A stretch of DNA of 64,000 bases from Streptomyces sclerotialus (lineage in GTDB: Bacteria > Actinomycetota > Actinomycetes > Streptomycetales > Streptomycetaceae). Within the stretch, counting starts at the first letter, position 1; each line of letters opens with the position of its first letter. The stretch spans positions 2,628,501 to 2,692,500 of the forward strand of contig NZ_JBFOHP010000002.1 in assembly GCF_040907265.1 (NCBI RefSeq), read 5' to 3'. The position numbers were made by a program, and so were the translations under genes. This document shows, piece after piece, positions 34,663 to 43,526 of this stretch. Below the pieces are notes generated by a model that saw only the letters and a list, made by a program, of their open reading frames with translations, searched no databases and was not told the origin of the DNA.

Positions 34663-35352
34663 TCAGGCGCTCAGGGGGCTGGCGCCGCCCCCGCCGAACT
34701 CCTCGCCCAGCTCGCGGAAGACCGCGGTGTTCAGCGCGAACGCACGCTTGCACTCGTCGACCACCCGCTGCTTCTCCAGGTCGTCGACGGGCAGCGCGTC
34801 GAGCAGCGCGCGGTACTCGCGTTTGAAGGCGGCCGGATTGCCGATGCCCTCGAAGACGTAGAACCGGACGCCGTCGCCCTTGCGCGCGAAGCCCCAGGTC
34901 TTCTCGGCCGTGCCCCGGATGATCTGGCCGCCGGAGAGGTCACCGAGGTAGCGGGTGTAGTGGTGCGCGACGTAGCCGGCCGGCCAGTCGCGGGCGCACT
35001 CGGCGACCCGTGCCGCGTACGCCTCGGTGGCGGGCAGCGGCCGGACCGCGCTGCGCCAGCCGGCCCCGCCGAGGTGCGCGAGGTCGCGCTCCAGCTCGGG
35101 GGTGCGGGCCAGCTCGGGCCGCAGGAAGGGGCCGGCGACCGGATCGTCGGCGAGGGCGTCGGCGCTGCCCTCCAGGGCGCGGTAGACGAACCACAGCTGC
35201 TCGGTGTAGCGGCGGTAGGCCGAGACACCGAGCCGCCCGCCGAGCATGTCGCCCATGAAGGAGGAGTTCTCCGCCTCGGTGTGGGCCTCGTGCGACGCCG
35301 TGCGGATCAGCGTCGAGAAGGGCGTGGGCAGGGCGGTGCTGTGCGCGTCCAT
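34663..35352 (-). CDS. hmuO: Heme oxygenase (biliverdin-producing)
   Basis: 229 residues from ATG 35352, preceded by GGAGG. It degrades heme to biliverdin, carbon monoxide and iron. The proximal heme ligand is in HEAHTEAE near residue 22, and the distal-helix glycine stretch reads YLGDLSGGQIIRG. Length fits bacterial HO-1-like enzymes. An iron box overlaps its upstream region, so it should be induced when iron is scarce. The Efe genes lie about 1 kb away in the same direction but are separated by the divergent PhzF gene. Confidence 0.92.
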   Translation of the reverse strand: MDAHSTALPTPFSTLIRTASHEAHTEAENSSFMGDMLGGRLGVSAYRRYTEQLWFVYRALEGSADALADDPVAGPFLRPELARTPELERDLAHLGGAGWRSAVRPLPATEAYAARVAECARDWPAGYVAHHYTRYLGDLSGGQIIRGTAEKTWGFARKGDGVRFYVFEGIGNPAAFKREYRALLDALPVDDLEKQRVVDECKRAFALNTAVFRELGEEFGGGGASPLSA

Positions 35353-35398
35353 GGCGGGCCTCCAAGGACCGATGGGTAGCGGCCGGGAACCGATTGTG

Positions 35399-35417
35399 AC
35401 AACTTAGGCTCACCTAA
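35399..35417 (+). promoter_or_regulatory. DmdR/IdeR iron box upstream of heme oxygenase
   Basis: ACAACTTAGGCTCACCTAA matches the consensus iron box at 15 of 19 positions, with a perfect 14-base TTAGGCTCACCTAA half. It lies 47 bases upstream of the heme oxygenase start and is the second such box in this window. Confidence 0.68.
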
Positions 35418-35429
35418 GTCAATCGGTTC

Positions 35430-35444
35430 CCGACAGCCTGTCGG
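35430..35444 (-). terminator. Short hairpin after methionine aminopeptidase
   Basis: CCGACAG-C-CTGTCGG, 40 bases downstream of the map stop on the minus strand. Short arms and no T-tract; it may be part of the regulatory region of the next gene instead. Confidence 0.35.
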
Positions 35445-35483
35445 TAAGAGCCTACCCCTGCCCGCGCCCGGGGACCCCCGCAA

Positions 35484-36341
35484 TCAGGGAAGCGTGAGGA
35501 TCTCCGCCCCGCTGTCCGTGACGACGAGGGTGTGCTCGAACTGCGCGGTGCGCTTCCGGTCCTTCGTGACGACCGTCCAGCCGTCCTCCCACATGTCGTA
35601 CTCGTACGTCCCCAGCGTCAGCATCGGCTCGATCGTGAAGGTCATGCCGGGCTTGATCTCGGTGGTGTGGTGCGGGCTGTCGTAGTGCGGCACGATCAGG
35701 CCGGAGTGGAAGGACGTGTTCACGCCGTGGCCGGTGAAGTCGCGGACGACCCCGTAACCGAAGCGCTTGGCGTAGGACTCGATGACCCGGCCGATGATGT
35801 TGATCTGCCGGCCCGGCTTCACGGCCTTGATCGCGCGGTTCAGCGACTCACGGGTCCGCTCGACCAGGAGCTTGGACTCCTCGTCGACGTTGCCGCAGAG
35901 GTAGGTGGCGTTGTTGTCGCCGTGCACCCCGTGGATGAACGCGGTGACGTCGAGGTTCACGATGTCGCCGTCCTGCAGGACGGTGGAGTCGGGGATCCCG
36001 TGGCAGATGACCTCGTTCACCGAGGAGCACAGCGACTTGGGGAACCCGCGGTAGCCGAGCGTGGAGGGGTAGGCCCCGTGGTCGCACATGTACTCGTGCG
36101 CGACGCGGTCCAGCTCATCGGTGGTCACGCCCGGCTCGATGAGCTTGGCCGCCTCCTCCATCGCCTGGGCCGCGATCCGGCCCGCGATGCGCATCCGCTC
36201 GATGGTGTCGGCGTCCTGCACCTCGGGGCCCGTGTACGGGGTGGGGCCCGACTTGCCGACGTACTCGGGACGCGGGATGGAAGCGGGGACGGGGCGCTGC
36301 GGGGAGATGGTCCCCGGGACAAGAAGAGACTGGCCAGACAT
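35484..36341 (-). CDS. map: Type I methionine aminopeptidase
   Basis: 285 residues with an N-terminal extension of about 40 residues carrying PPxP-like motifs seen in actinobacterial MapA. Metal ligands are visible: NLDVTAF (Asp), [10 protein letters not shown] (Asp), [12 protein letters not shown] (His), TIEPMLTLG (Glu) and [10 protein letters not shown] (Glu). It removes the initiator methionine from nascent proteins in the cytosol. A single gene divergent from the small hypothetical that follows. Confidence 0.96.
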   Translation of the reverse strand: MSGQSLLVPGTISPQRPVPASIPRPEYVGKSGPTPYTGPEVQDADTIERMRIAGRIAAQAMEEAAKLIEPGVTTDELDRVAHEYMCDHGAYPSTLGYRGFPKSLCSSVNEVICHGIPDSTVLQDGDIVNLDVTAFIHGVHGDNNATYLCGNVDEESKLLVERTRESLNRAIKAVKPGRQINIIGRVIESYAKRFGYGVVRDFTGHGVNTSFHSGLIVPHYDSPHHTTEIKPGMTFTIEPMLTLGTYEYDMWEDGWTVVTKDRKRTAQFEHTLVVTDSGAEILTLP

Positions 36342-36414
36342 GCCAGCGAGTGTATCCGCGAGCCATCGGGCAGGATGGCGTCAGGCAAGGCGCCCCTAGG
36401 TGGAGGAGGCCGGG

Positions 36415-36642
36415 ATGGCACTGTTCAAGCGGGGTACGGCAGGAAAGCCCGGCGAGTGGTACTACTGCCTCAAGCACGGCACGGTCGAGGAGGGCCCGGA
36501 GTGCCGGGCGGCGGACCGCATGGGGCCGTACGCCACCCGCGAGGAGGCCGGGCACGCGATGGAGACCGCCCGCGAGAGGAACGCGGAGTGGGAGAACGAC
36601 GCCCGCTGGACCGACAGGGGAACGGCCGGCGGCAGCTCCTGA
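36415..36642 (+). CDS. Small conserved hypothetical protein
   Basis: 75 residues from ATG 36415, with GGAGG upstream; an earlier codon at 36400 lacks a site. Composition is polar, with GEWYYCLKHGTVEEGPECR and YATREEAGHAMETARERNAEWENDARW. The last part resembles the SPOR-like tail of small Streptomyces proteins of unknown role. It lies divergent from map and close to the end of the serine-hydrolase gene; function unknown. Confidence 0.7.
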   Translation: MALFKRGTAGKPGEWYYCLKHGTVEEGPECRAADRMGPYATREEAGHAMETARERNAEWENDARWTDRGTAGGSS

Positions 36643-36654
36643 GGCGCCCGGGGA

Positions 36655-37782
36655 TCAGCCGGCGGACGCCCGCGCCAGGTACGTCGCCAGCCGCGCCCGC
36701 GGCACCGGTTCGCCGCCGCGGCGCGGGTGCACCGCGTTCGTGAGCAGCACCAGGAACGTGTCCGACGCCCGGTCCAGCACCAGGCTCGTCCCGGTGAAGC
36801 CGGTGTGCCCGGCGGCGCCCCGCTCCGCCAGCTCGCCCATGAAGCCGGGCTGAGCGATGCGGAAGCCCAGGCCGGGCGGGGTGAGCATCAGATCGACGGT
36901 CTCCGGGCGCAGGACCGGGCCGCCCCCGGTGAGCAGCGCCCGGCACAGCACCGCGAGGTCCTGCGCGGTGGCGAAGAGCCCGGCCTGCCCGGCGACGCCG
37001 CCCAGCGCGTAGGCGTTCTCGTCGTGCACCTCGCCGCGCACCACGCCGCCCGTGCAGGACGGCCGCCGGGCCTTGAGCAGCGCCTCGGCCTCGGTGGCGG
37101 CCACGCCCGCCGGGGCCAGCGGCCCGTACGTGGTGCTGGTCATGCCGAGCGGTCCGGTGATCCCGTCCCGCACGAGGGTGTCCAGCCGTGCTCCCGCGAC
37201 CTCTTCCAGCAGCAGCTGGAGCGTGAGGAAGCCGAGGTCGGAGTAGCGGAACGGCCCGGGTACGGCGTCGGCGGCCGCCGCCCACAGCGGCCCGAGCCGC
37301 CCGCCCCCGGCGCCGTCGGCGGGGCCGTCGTACAGCGGAAGCTCGGCGGCCAGCCCGGAGGTGTGCGTGAGCAGGTGGCGGATCGTTACGGCGGGGGCGA
37401 CGGACGGCAGGTGGCGGGCCACCGGATCGTCCAGACCGAGCGTCCCGCGCTCCACCCGCTGGAGCACCGCGATGGCCGTGAACAGCTTCGACAGCGACGC
37501 GAGGTCGAAGACCGTACCGGCCCGCACCGGCTCCCACCGCTCCCGGGCCAGCGGCACCCCACGCCCCCGCGCCACGTCGTAGGACGCGTACCGCAGCGCC
37601 CAGCCCGCGGCCTCCTCGACCGCGACGACGGGCCCGCGCCCGGCCACCGCCACGACACCCGCGCAGCAGGGCGCCGGCCCTTCGGGCAGCGCGCGGACCT
37701 CCGCGACCAGCCGCCGGGTCCATGCCGGATCGAGCCCTGCCTGGGCGGGGGTGCCGTGGCGTAGTGGTGCGGGTGCTTTCAG
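36655..37782 (-). CDS. Class C beta-lactamase-like serine hydrolase, CTG start
   Basis: 375 residues. Penicillin-binding/esterase fold: catalytic Ser-Lys in DLASLSKLFTAIAV (SxxK), YSD in place of YxN, and HTGFTG as the KTG-equivalent. The frame is open up to 37827, but no ATG, GTG or TTG lies upstream of the conserved N terminus (APLRHGTPAQAGLDPAWTRRL). The only start matching a binding site (GGAGGG, eight bases away) is CTG at 37782, overlapping the upstream MFS stop as CTGA. A GTG at 37653 would cut 43 conserved residues. Likely role: peptide, ester or cell-wall hydrolysis; no export signal is seen. Confidence 0.82.
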   Translation of the reverse strand: MKAPAPLRHGTPAQAGLDPAWTRRLVAEVRALPEGPAPCCAGVVAVAGRGPVVAVEEAAGWALRYASYDVARGRGVPLARERWEPVRAGTVFDLASLSKLFTAIAVLQRVERGTLGLDDPVARHLPSVAPAVTIRHLLTHTSGLAAELPLYDGPADGAGGGRLGPLWAAAADAVPGPFRYSDLGFLTLQLLLEEVAGARLDTLVRDGITGPLGMTSTTYGPLAPAGVAATEAEALLKARRPSCTGGVVRGEVHDENAYALGGVAGQAGLFATAQDLAVLCRALLTGGGPVLRPETVDLMLTPPGLGFRIAQPGFMGELAERGAAGHTGFTGTSLVLDRASDTFLVLLTNAVHPRRGGEPVPRARLATYLARASAG

Positions 37783-39158
37783 AGCCGGTTCCCTCCGCCG
37801 GTCGTGCCGTCCTCCGTGGACTCCTCCCTACGCTGCCACGGACGGCACAGTCCCAGGAAGCACGCGAGCGCCAGAAGTGCGCAGGAACCCTGGACGACGG
37901 CCATCGGCACGGCCGTCCCCTCGCCGGCGATGCCGACCAGCGGGGAGGCGATCGCGCCCATGAGGAAGGTGGAGGTGCCCAGCAGGGCCGAGGCGGAGCC
38001 GGCCGCGTGCGAGGTACGCAGCAGCGCCTGGGTGTTGGTGCTCGGCATGACCAGGCCCATCGAGGCCATGAGCACGAACAGTCCGGCGGCCATCGGCACC
38101 AGCCCGACGTGCCCGAAGACGCCGGTGGACATCAGCAGCAGCGCGGCGGCCGCGACGGTGATCAGGCCCAGTCCGACGGCCAGTACCTTGTCCAGCGACA
38201 CCCGCCCGACCAGCACCTTTCCGTTGACCTGGCCGAGGATGACCAGTCCGACGGAGTTGATGCCGAAGAGCAGGCTGTAGGTCTGCGCCGAGGCGCCGTA
38301 GATCTCCTGGATCACGAACGGGGAGGCGCTGATGTACGCGAAGAGCGCGGCGAAGGCGAAGGCGGAGACCAGCAGGTAGCCGGCGAAGACGCGGTCGGCG
38401 AGCAGGGCGCGCATGGTGTGCAGCGCGGCGCCGAGGCCGCCCGCGTGCCGGCGCTCCGGCGGCAGGGTCTCGTGGAGCTTGCGCCAGACGACGAGGGTGA
38501 GCAGCACACCGATGACGGTGAGCAGGACGAAGACGCCGCGCCAGTCGGTGATCCGGAGGATCTGCCCGCCGATGAGCGGGGCGACGACCGGCGCGACGCC
38601 GGATATCAGCATCAGGGTGGAGAAGAAGCGGGCCATCGCCACGCCGTCGTACATGTCGCGGACCACGGCCCGGGCGATGACGATGCCGGCGGCGCCGGCC
38701 AGGCCCTGGACCAGCCGGGCCGCGATCAGGAATTCGGCGTTGGTGGCGACCGCGCACAGGGCGGTGGCCAGCACGTAGATGACCATGCCGATGAGGAGCG
38801 GGCGGCGGCGCCCCCACTTGTCGCTCATCGGGCCGACCACCATCTGCCCGAGGGCCATGCCGGCGAGGCAGGTGGTGAGGGTCAGCTGGACGGTGGCGGC
38901 GGGGCTGTCCAGGGACCGGGTGACCGCCGGCAGGGCCGGCAGGTACATGTCCATGGAGAGCGGCGGGACGGCGGTGAGGCCGCCCAGGACGAGGGTGACC
39001 AGGAGGCCGGTGCGACGCGTGGCCGCGGGAACCGGGGCGCCGGTCGCGGCGGGGACCGGCGGGTCCGGTACGGCGGAGGCGGCGGCGGGGTCAGGGGACT
39101 CGGCGGATATCCGGGGGTTGGGGTGGCTCTCGGCCGTGACGTGGCCGGGGTCCGACAT
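37779..39158 (-). CDS. MFS multidrug exporter, Bcr/CflA subfamily
   Basis: 459 residues from ATG 39158, preceded by GGAGA. A Pro/Ala-rich cytoplasmic lead of about 45 residues, then twelve helices. Bcr/CflA hallmarks include PPLSMDMYLPALPAVTRSL in TM1, MVVGPMSDKWGRRRPLLIG (motif A) and LVQGLAGAAGIVIARAVVRD. It exports drugs or sulfonamide-like compounds by proton antiport. Its stop overlaps the CTG start of the serine hydrolase, so the two are translationally coupled. Confidence 0.93.
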   Translation of the reverse strand: MSDPGHVTAESHPNPRISAESPDPAAASAVPDPPVPAATGAPVPAATRRTGLLVTLVLGGLTAVPPLSMDMYLPALPAVTRSLDSPAATVQLTLTTCLAGMALGQMVVGPMSDKWGRRRPLLIGMVIYVLATALCAVATNAEFLIAARLVQGLAGAAGIVIARAVVRDMYDGVAMARFFSTLMLISGVAPVVAPLIGGQILRITDWRGVFVLLTVIGVLLTLVVWRKLHETLPPERRHAGGLGAALHTMRALLADRVFAGYLLVSAFAFAALFAYISASPFVIQEIYGASAQTYSLLFGINSVGLVILGQVNGKVLVGRVSLDKVLAVGLGLITVAAAALLLMSTGVFGHVGLVPMAAGLFVLMASMGLVMPSTNTQALLRTSHAAGSASALLGTSTFLMGAIASPLVGIAGEGTAVPMAVVQGSCALLALACFLGLCRPWQRREESTEDGTTGGGNRL

Positions 39159-39247
39159 GACTGTCTCCGTGGTTTGTAGATGTACGCACCATGGTGTCAT
39201 GTTCAGCGCGGCCCCCGGCCCTTTTCGCCATTCGCCCGGCGTACCGG

Positions 39248-40876
39248 TCAGGCAGGCTTGAGCCCCGGGTCGCCCGCCTCGGAGACGAAGGACGCGGCGG
39301 TGGCGACCGGCGCGCCCTGCGTGGTCACCGCGGACACGGTCCGGTAGTCGGCACGCGCCTTCTCCTGGTCCAGCTCGATCCGCACGTAGCCGCGGCGGCC
39401 GTTGTAGAACTTCATGTGCGGGTTGGCTGCCATGTACGCGTCCCAGTTGGCGGGCTTGTCGGCGCCGTCCTTGCCGCTCGCGATGGAGGTGGTCACGAAC
39501 TCCACGCCCTGCGTCCGCGAGTTCTGATCGGCGAAGTCCTTCTTGATGTCCAGGGCGTAGTGCACGTGCACATCACCGGTGAGGACCACGAGGTTGTCCA
39601 CACCCGCCGCCTCGGCGCCGGCCAGCACCCGGTCCCGGGAGGCGGTGTAACCGTCCCAGGAGTCCATGCTCACCTTGTACGTGTCGGCGGTGGTGCTGCG
39701 CCGCTCGGCGAAGGTGACCTGCTGCGGTACGACGTTCCACAGCGCGCCGGACCCACGCCAGCCGTCGATCAGCCAGCGCTCCTGGGTGGCACCGGTCAGC
39801 GTCCGGCTCTCGTCCGTGGACTCCGGGCCCGGCGCGTGCCAGCCGTCGCCGTACGCCTGGTCCGAGCGGTACTGCCGGGTGTCGAGGATGTCGAACTGGG
39901 CGAGCCGGCCGTAGTGCACCCGGCGGTAGAGCTGCATGTCGGAGCCGCTGGGCCGCTGCGGGCGGCGCAGCGGCTGGTTCTCCCAGTACGCGCGGTAGCC
40001 GGCGGCGCGGCGGGCCAGGAACTCGGCCGGCGGCAGCTCGTCCTCGCTGACGCCGGACGCGTAGTTGTTCTCCACCTCGTGGTCGTCCCAGGTGACGACG
40101 AAGGGGTGCGCGGCGTGTGCGGCCTGGAGGTCCGGGTCGGACTTGTAGAGCGCGTACCGCAGCCGGTAGTCCTCCAGCGTGACCGTCTCCTTGTTGAAGA
40201 GCGCGGGCAGCGTGCGGTCGGTGTAGTTGCGCGCGCCACCGACGGCGTTCACCGGGTACTCGTAAAGGTAATCCCCGAGGTGGAAGACGACGTCCAGATC
40301 CTCCTCCGCCAGGTGCCGGTGGGCGGTGAAGTACCCGTCGTGGTACGCCTGGCAGGAGACGGCGCCCAGGCGCAGGCTCCGGAGCTGCGCGCTGCGGGCC
40401 GGCGCGGTACGGGTACGGCCGACCGGGCTGATCCAGTCACCGGCGCGGAACCGGTAGTAGTACACCCGGTCCGGACCGAGGCCGGTCGCCTCGACATGTA
40501 TGGAGTGGTTGAACTCCGGATGCGCCTCGGCCTTGCCCTGCCCCGCGATACGGGCGAACTTCTCATCGTGCGCGATCTCCCAGCGAACAGAGACCCGCGC
40601 ATCGGGCATGCCGTTACCCGGCTCGTACGGCCGGGGCGCCAGCCGCGTCCACAGGACGACCGAACCGGGGAGCGGGTCACCGGAGGCGACGCCGAGCGTG
40701 AAGGGGTCCTCGGTGAGCCGCTTCGCGTCCGCCTCGGCGGCGTGCGCCGCGCCGCCCGGCAGGTTGGTCGCGAAGGCGAGCGTCGCGGCGGCCCCGGCGA
40801 CGGTGAGGAAACGACGGCGGCCGAGGTGCTCGGCCGCGGCCCGCAACTGCTGGTCGTGCTGGGAGTGCTGAGTCAT
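39248..40876 (-). CDS. PhoD-type alkaline phosphatase/phosphodiesterase
   Basis: 542 residues from ATG 40876. Twin-arginine signal HLGRRRFLTVAGAAATLAFA; a calcium/iron metallophosphatase domain follows. Motifs: VFHLGDYLYEY, VVTWDDHEVENNYA, VLTGDVHVHYALDI and GVEFVTTSIASG. It releases phosphate from phosphomonoesters or teichoic-acid-type phosphodiesters outside the cell. No clear PHO box is found in the upstream 240 bases. Confidence 0.93.
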   Translation of the reverse strand: MTQHSQHDQQLRAAAEHLGRRRFLTVAGAAATLAFATNLPGGAAHAAEADAKRLTEDPFTLGVASGDPLPGSVVLWTRLAPRPYEPGNGMPDARVSVRWEIAHDEKFARIAGQGKAEAHPEFNHSIHVEATGLGPDRVYYYRFRAGDWISPVGRTRTAPARSAQLRSLRLGAVSCQAYHDGYFTAHRHLAEEDLDVVFHLGDYLYEYPVNAVGGARNYTDRTLPALFNKETVTLEDYRLRYALYKSDPDLQAAHAAHPFVVTWDDHEVENNYASGVSEDELPPAEFLARRAAGYRAYWENQPLRRPQRPSGSDMQLYRRVHYGRLAQFDILDTRQYRSDQAYGDGWHAPGPESTDESRTLTGATQERWLIDGWRGSGALWNVVPQQVTFAERRSTTADTYKVSMDSWDGYTASRDRVLAGAEAAGVDNLVVLTGDVHVHYALDIKKDFADQNSRTQGVEFVTTSIASGKDGADKPANWDAYMAANPHMKFYNGRRGYVRIELDQEKARADYRTVSAVTTQGAPVATAASFVSEAGDPGLKPA

Positions 40877-41113
40877 CTGCCCCTGCCCTGCCTGAAGTGG
40901 TCTCGGACTGCTCGTTGTCAGCAGTGATTGCAGAGGCAGGGAACGGCGCCGTGGCATCGGATGTACGACGCAACGATGACGGCCGGATGAGGAGTGTGAC
41001 CGCATCGGACAATTGCAGGCCGGTCCGGCGATTGAGGACGAACGCCAAGGCCCGGTGGTTCGCGTACGGGGCCGGACCGCATGGCCCGGCGCCGCACGGC
41101 CTACGCTGCCGCC

Positions 41114-41884
41114 ATGACTGACACGGAGAATCCGAAGGTGCCGAAGGTGGCGGTGGTGACCGGTGCCGGGTCCGGCATCGGACGCGCGGTGGCCCTGACG
41201 CTGGCGGCCGACGGCTGGTCGGTGGCGCTGGCGGGGCGGCGCGCGAAGGCCCTGGACGAGACGGCCGCACTGGCCGGGGACGACGCGAAGCTGCTCACCG
41301 TCCCCACCGACGTCTCCGACGAGGACGACGTCGCGGCGCTCTTCTCCGCCGTACGCGACCGCTTCGGCCGGACCGACCTGCTCTTCAACAACGCCGGCAC
41401 CTTCGGCCCGCCGGTCCCCCTGGAGGACCTCTCCTACACGGACTGGCGGTCGGTCGTCGACGTCAACCTCAACGGCGCTTTCCTCTGCGCCCAGGCGGCG
41501 TTCCGCGCGATGAAGGAGCAGTCACCCCAGGGCGGCCGCATCATCAACAACGGCTCCATCTCCGCCCACGTCCCCCGCCCGCACTCCGTCGCGTACACCG
41601 CGACCAAGCACGCCATGACGGGCCTCACCAAGTCCCTCTCCCTGGACGGCCGCCCGTACAACATCGCCTGCGGCCAGATCGACATCGGCAACGCGGCAAC
41701 GGAAATGACCGGCCGCATGCAGACCGGCATCCTCCAGCCCAACGGCGAACTCGCCGTCGAACCGGTGATGGACGCGGCGGACGTGGCCCGCACGGTCCTC
41801 CACATGGCCGCGCTGCCCTTGGAGGCGAACGTCCAGTTCGCCACGGTCATGGCCACCACGATGCCGTACATCGGACGGGGCTGA
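41114..41884 (+). CDS. Short-chain dehydrogenase/reductase
   Basis: 256 residues from ATG 41114. Classical SDR: cofactor motif [22 protein letters not shown], the catalytic Ser in NGSISAH, then YTATKHA (YxxxK). The C-terminal segment ([28 protein letters not shown]) is the substrate-loop region. It reduces or oxidises a ketone/alcohol using NAD(P)H. The substrate cannot be told. Divergent from phoD and isolated. Confidence 0.9.
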   Translation: MTDTENPKVPKVAVVTGAGSGIGRAVALTLAADGWSVALAGRRAKALDETAALAGDDAKLLTVPTDVSDEDDVAALFSAVRDRFGRTDLLFNNAGTFGPPVPLEDLSYTDWRSVVDVNLNGAFLCAQAAFRAMKEQSPQGGRIINNGSISAHVPRPHSVAYTATKHAMTGLTKSLSLDGRPYNIACGQIDIGNAATEMTGRMQTGILQPNGELAVEPVMDAADVARTVLHMAALPLEANVQFATVMATTMPYIGRG

Positions 41885-41924
41885 GACGCGGGGCTGAGGG
41901 GACGCCGGGGGCGGGGCAGGACGT

Positions 41925-42062
41925 ACGGCTGCACGGCTGCACGGCGACGGGGCACGGGGGTACGGCGGCGGGGCACGAGCGGGGCTGTACGGGTACGGGG
42001 GCACGGGCAGGGCTGTACGGGTACGGGGCTCTTACGGCGACGGGGCACGGGCGGGCGCACCG
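41925..42062. repeat. GC-rich imperfect repeats after the SDR gene
   Basis: The 41885-42201 stretch has no gene. It is built of recurring GGGCTGTACGGGTACGGGG (two copies) and ACGGCGACGGGGCACGGG (two copies) blocks, with many GTACGG steps. Probably neutral tandem expansion; no hairpin terminator was seen. Confidence 0.6.
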
Positions 42063-42201
42063 GGGCGCGGAGGCCCCGTACCGCCGCGCCGCCGTGCACT
42101 CACACCCCCGTCACACGTCCCCCACACCCCGCCCCGACAACCTCCACCGCCCCTTCCGTGCCACCCCCCACATCCGCCGACCGCTCGGTACGATCCCGCG
42201 C

Positions 42202-42555
42202 ATGCCTCCCCACAACGACCTGGATGACCAAGGGACCGCGCTCCTCCTGGAGTCCGCCACACCCCGGGAGCGCCGCGCGGTACTGCGCCGCCGTCGCCAC
42301 CGGCCGTCGTCCCCGCGCGAGGCCCGCATCACCCAGCTCGTCGTCTCGCTGCTCTTCCTGACCGGTGGCATCGGAGCCCTCGTCGAACACGTCGACGCGC
42401 ACACCTCGACCCGCACCGTCGCCGCCTACCTCACCCTGATCGCCCTGTGCGCCGTCTCCGCCGAACTCAGCCGCCGCGGCCGCACCCGCATCAGCTTCTG
42501 GCTCCTGTGCACCGGCATGATCGCCCTGGGCCTCACCACCCCCTTCCTCCTCTGA
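42202..42555 (+). CDS. Small two-helix membrane protein, hypothetical
   Basis: 117 residues from ATG 42202. A basic N-terminal stretch (RERRAVLRRRRHRPSSPREARITQL) is followed by two or three hydrophobic helices (VVSLLFLTGGIGALV, TVAAYLTLIALCAVSAEL, FWLLCTGMIALGLTTPFLL). Good codon use supports it as real. Not assigned to a family; it precedes the accessory segment. Confidence 0.65.
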   Translation: MPPHNDLDDQGTALLLESATPRERRAVLRRRRHRPSSPREARITQLVVSLLFLTGGIGALVEHVDAHTSTRTVAAYLTLIALCAVSAELSRRGRTRISFWLLCTGMIALGLTTPFLL

Positions 42556-42914
42556 CCTCTCGTTCCCGCCCCCTTCGCCCCCGATTTTCGTGCAGTTGTG
42601 GAGACGGCTTTGTGAGGGAGATCGGGCTGGGGTGTGGGGATGTGACGATGCCCGGCGAGCACGCACCTGAGACAGCAAGGAAGCGGAGTCACGGGCGCGG
42701 CACCGTCCCCTCACGACTCACCATGCGGGGCTCACGACTCACCATGCGGGGCGCGGAGAAATGCGAGGGACAGCAGAGCTGCGATTTACCCATGCTCCGC
42801 ACCGGCCGAACGGCGAACTCGCCGCGGGTACCCAAGCCCTGACTGGATCTGCTTTGCTTTGACGGATAACGGGTGCGGGGGCGCAGCTGTCGGCGAACCT
42901 CGGGGGGAGGGGTC
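42556..42914. other. Gene-free spacer with a 21-bp direct repeat
   Basis: A 359-base stretch holding two exact tandem copies of the 21-mer starting CTCACGACTCACCATGC at 42710-42730 and 42731-42751. I see no convincing gene. It marks the start of a region that looks lower in GC by eye, an accessory boundary candidate. Confidence 0.5.
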
Positions 42915-43445
42915 GTGAGCGACCCGAACGGTAGCGGTGGGACGAGTGGTTTTCTCGGCCGGACGGCCGCTTTCTGGACCATGGTCGGCGGCGTATTCGC
43001 AGTCATCGGCGTCGTGGTCACCATTGCGCTGGCCATTCCGCGCCCCAACGGTCCGACACCGACGCCCGGCCCGACCACCGCCGAGCCGACCACCCCCGAG
43101 CCGACCACCAGCCCACCCACCACGGAGCCGACAGCTGACGGCGACTGGCACTGGGACACCACGGGAGCCGGCCCGTACGCCTGCAATTATGAGGGCCGCA
43201 TTCGTTCACAGCCCGGCGGGGGCATGGTGCAGTACGAGGTGAACAACGTCACCGACCACGAAATCCTGTTGTTCTGGATCGACTATTCAGGCAGTCGCCA
43301 ATCCGTAGCCAACGTAAAAGCCGGCGAGCGGGATTCCAGGACCTGGCAAGCAGGCCAGATCCTCATGATCGCGGACTACAGCGCTGACTGCGTGGAAATC
43401 TTTTCGATATCCGGAAACGGCCGCGTGATCCTGAGCAAGGAATGA
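42915..43445 (+). CDS. Membrane-anchored protein with a VHL-beta-like domain
   Basis: 176 residues from GTG 42915, with GGAGGGG directly before it. Layout: a short Gly/Ser lead, one hydrophobic helix (MVGGVFAVIGVVVTIALAI), a Pro/Thr linker (repeats of TPEPTTS, residues about 55-75), then a C-terminal beta domain. That domain (VQYEVNNVTDHEILLFWID ... VKAGERDSRTWQAGQILMIADYS ... CVEIFSISG) matches the N-terminal VHL beta fold in pattern: Asn-containing first strand, W-x-D-Y, Gly-x-x-x-x-x-x-W. Bacterial members are mostly uncharacterised. Alternative: a generic beta-sandwich of unknown family. Confidence 0.7.
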   Translation: MSDPNGSGGTSGFLGRTAAFWTMVGGVFAVIGVVVTIALAIPRPNGPTPTPGPTTAEPTTPEPTTSPPTTEPTADGDWHWDTTGAGPYACNYEGRIRSQPGGGMVQYEVNNVTDHEILLFWIDYSGSRQSVANVKAGERDSRTWQAGQILMIADYSADCVEIFSISGNGRVILSKE

Positions 43446-43526
43446 ATTCCGCACCCGCCGAGGCCCCCGCGCCGCCCCAGCGGTGCGGGCCGACGCGCGG
43501 CCTGTTCCCCGTGCGGACCCGCACGG

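Noticed and set aside
40877..41113. PHO box before the PhoD gene
   Set aside because: No GTTCACCC-like direct repeats were found between phoD and the SDR gene.
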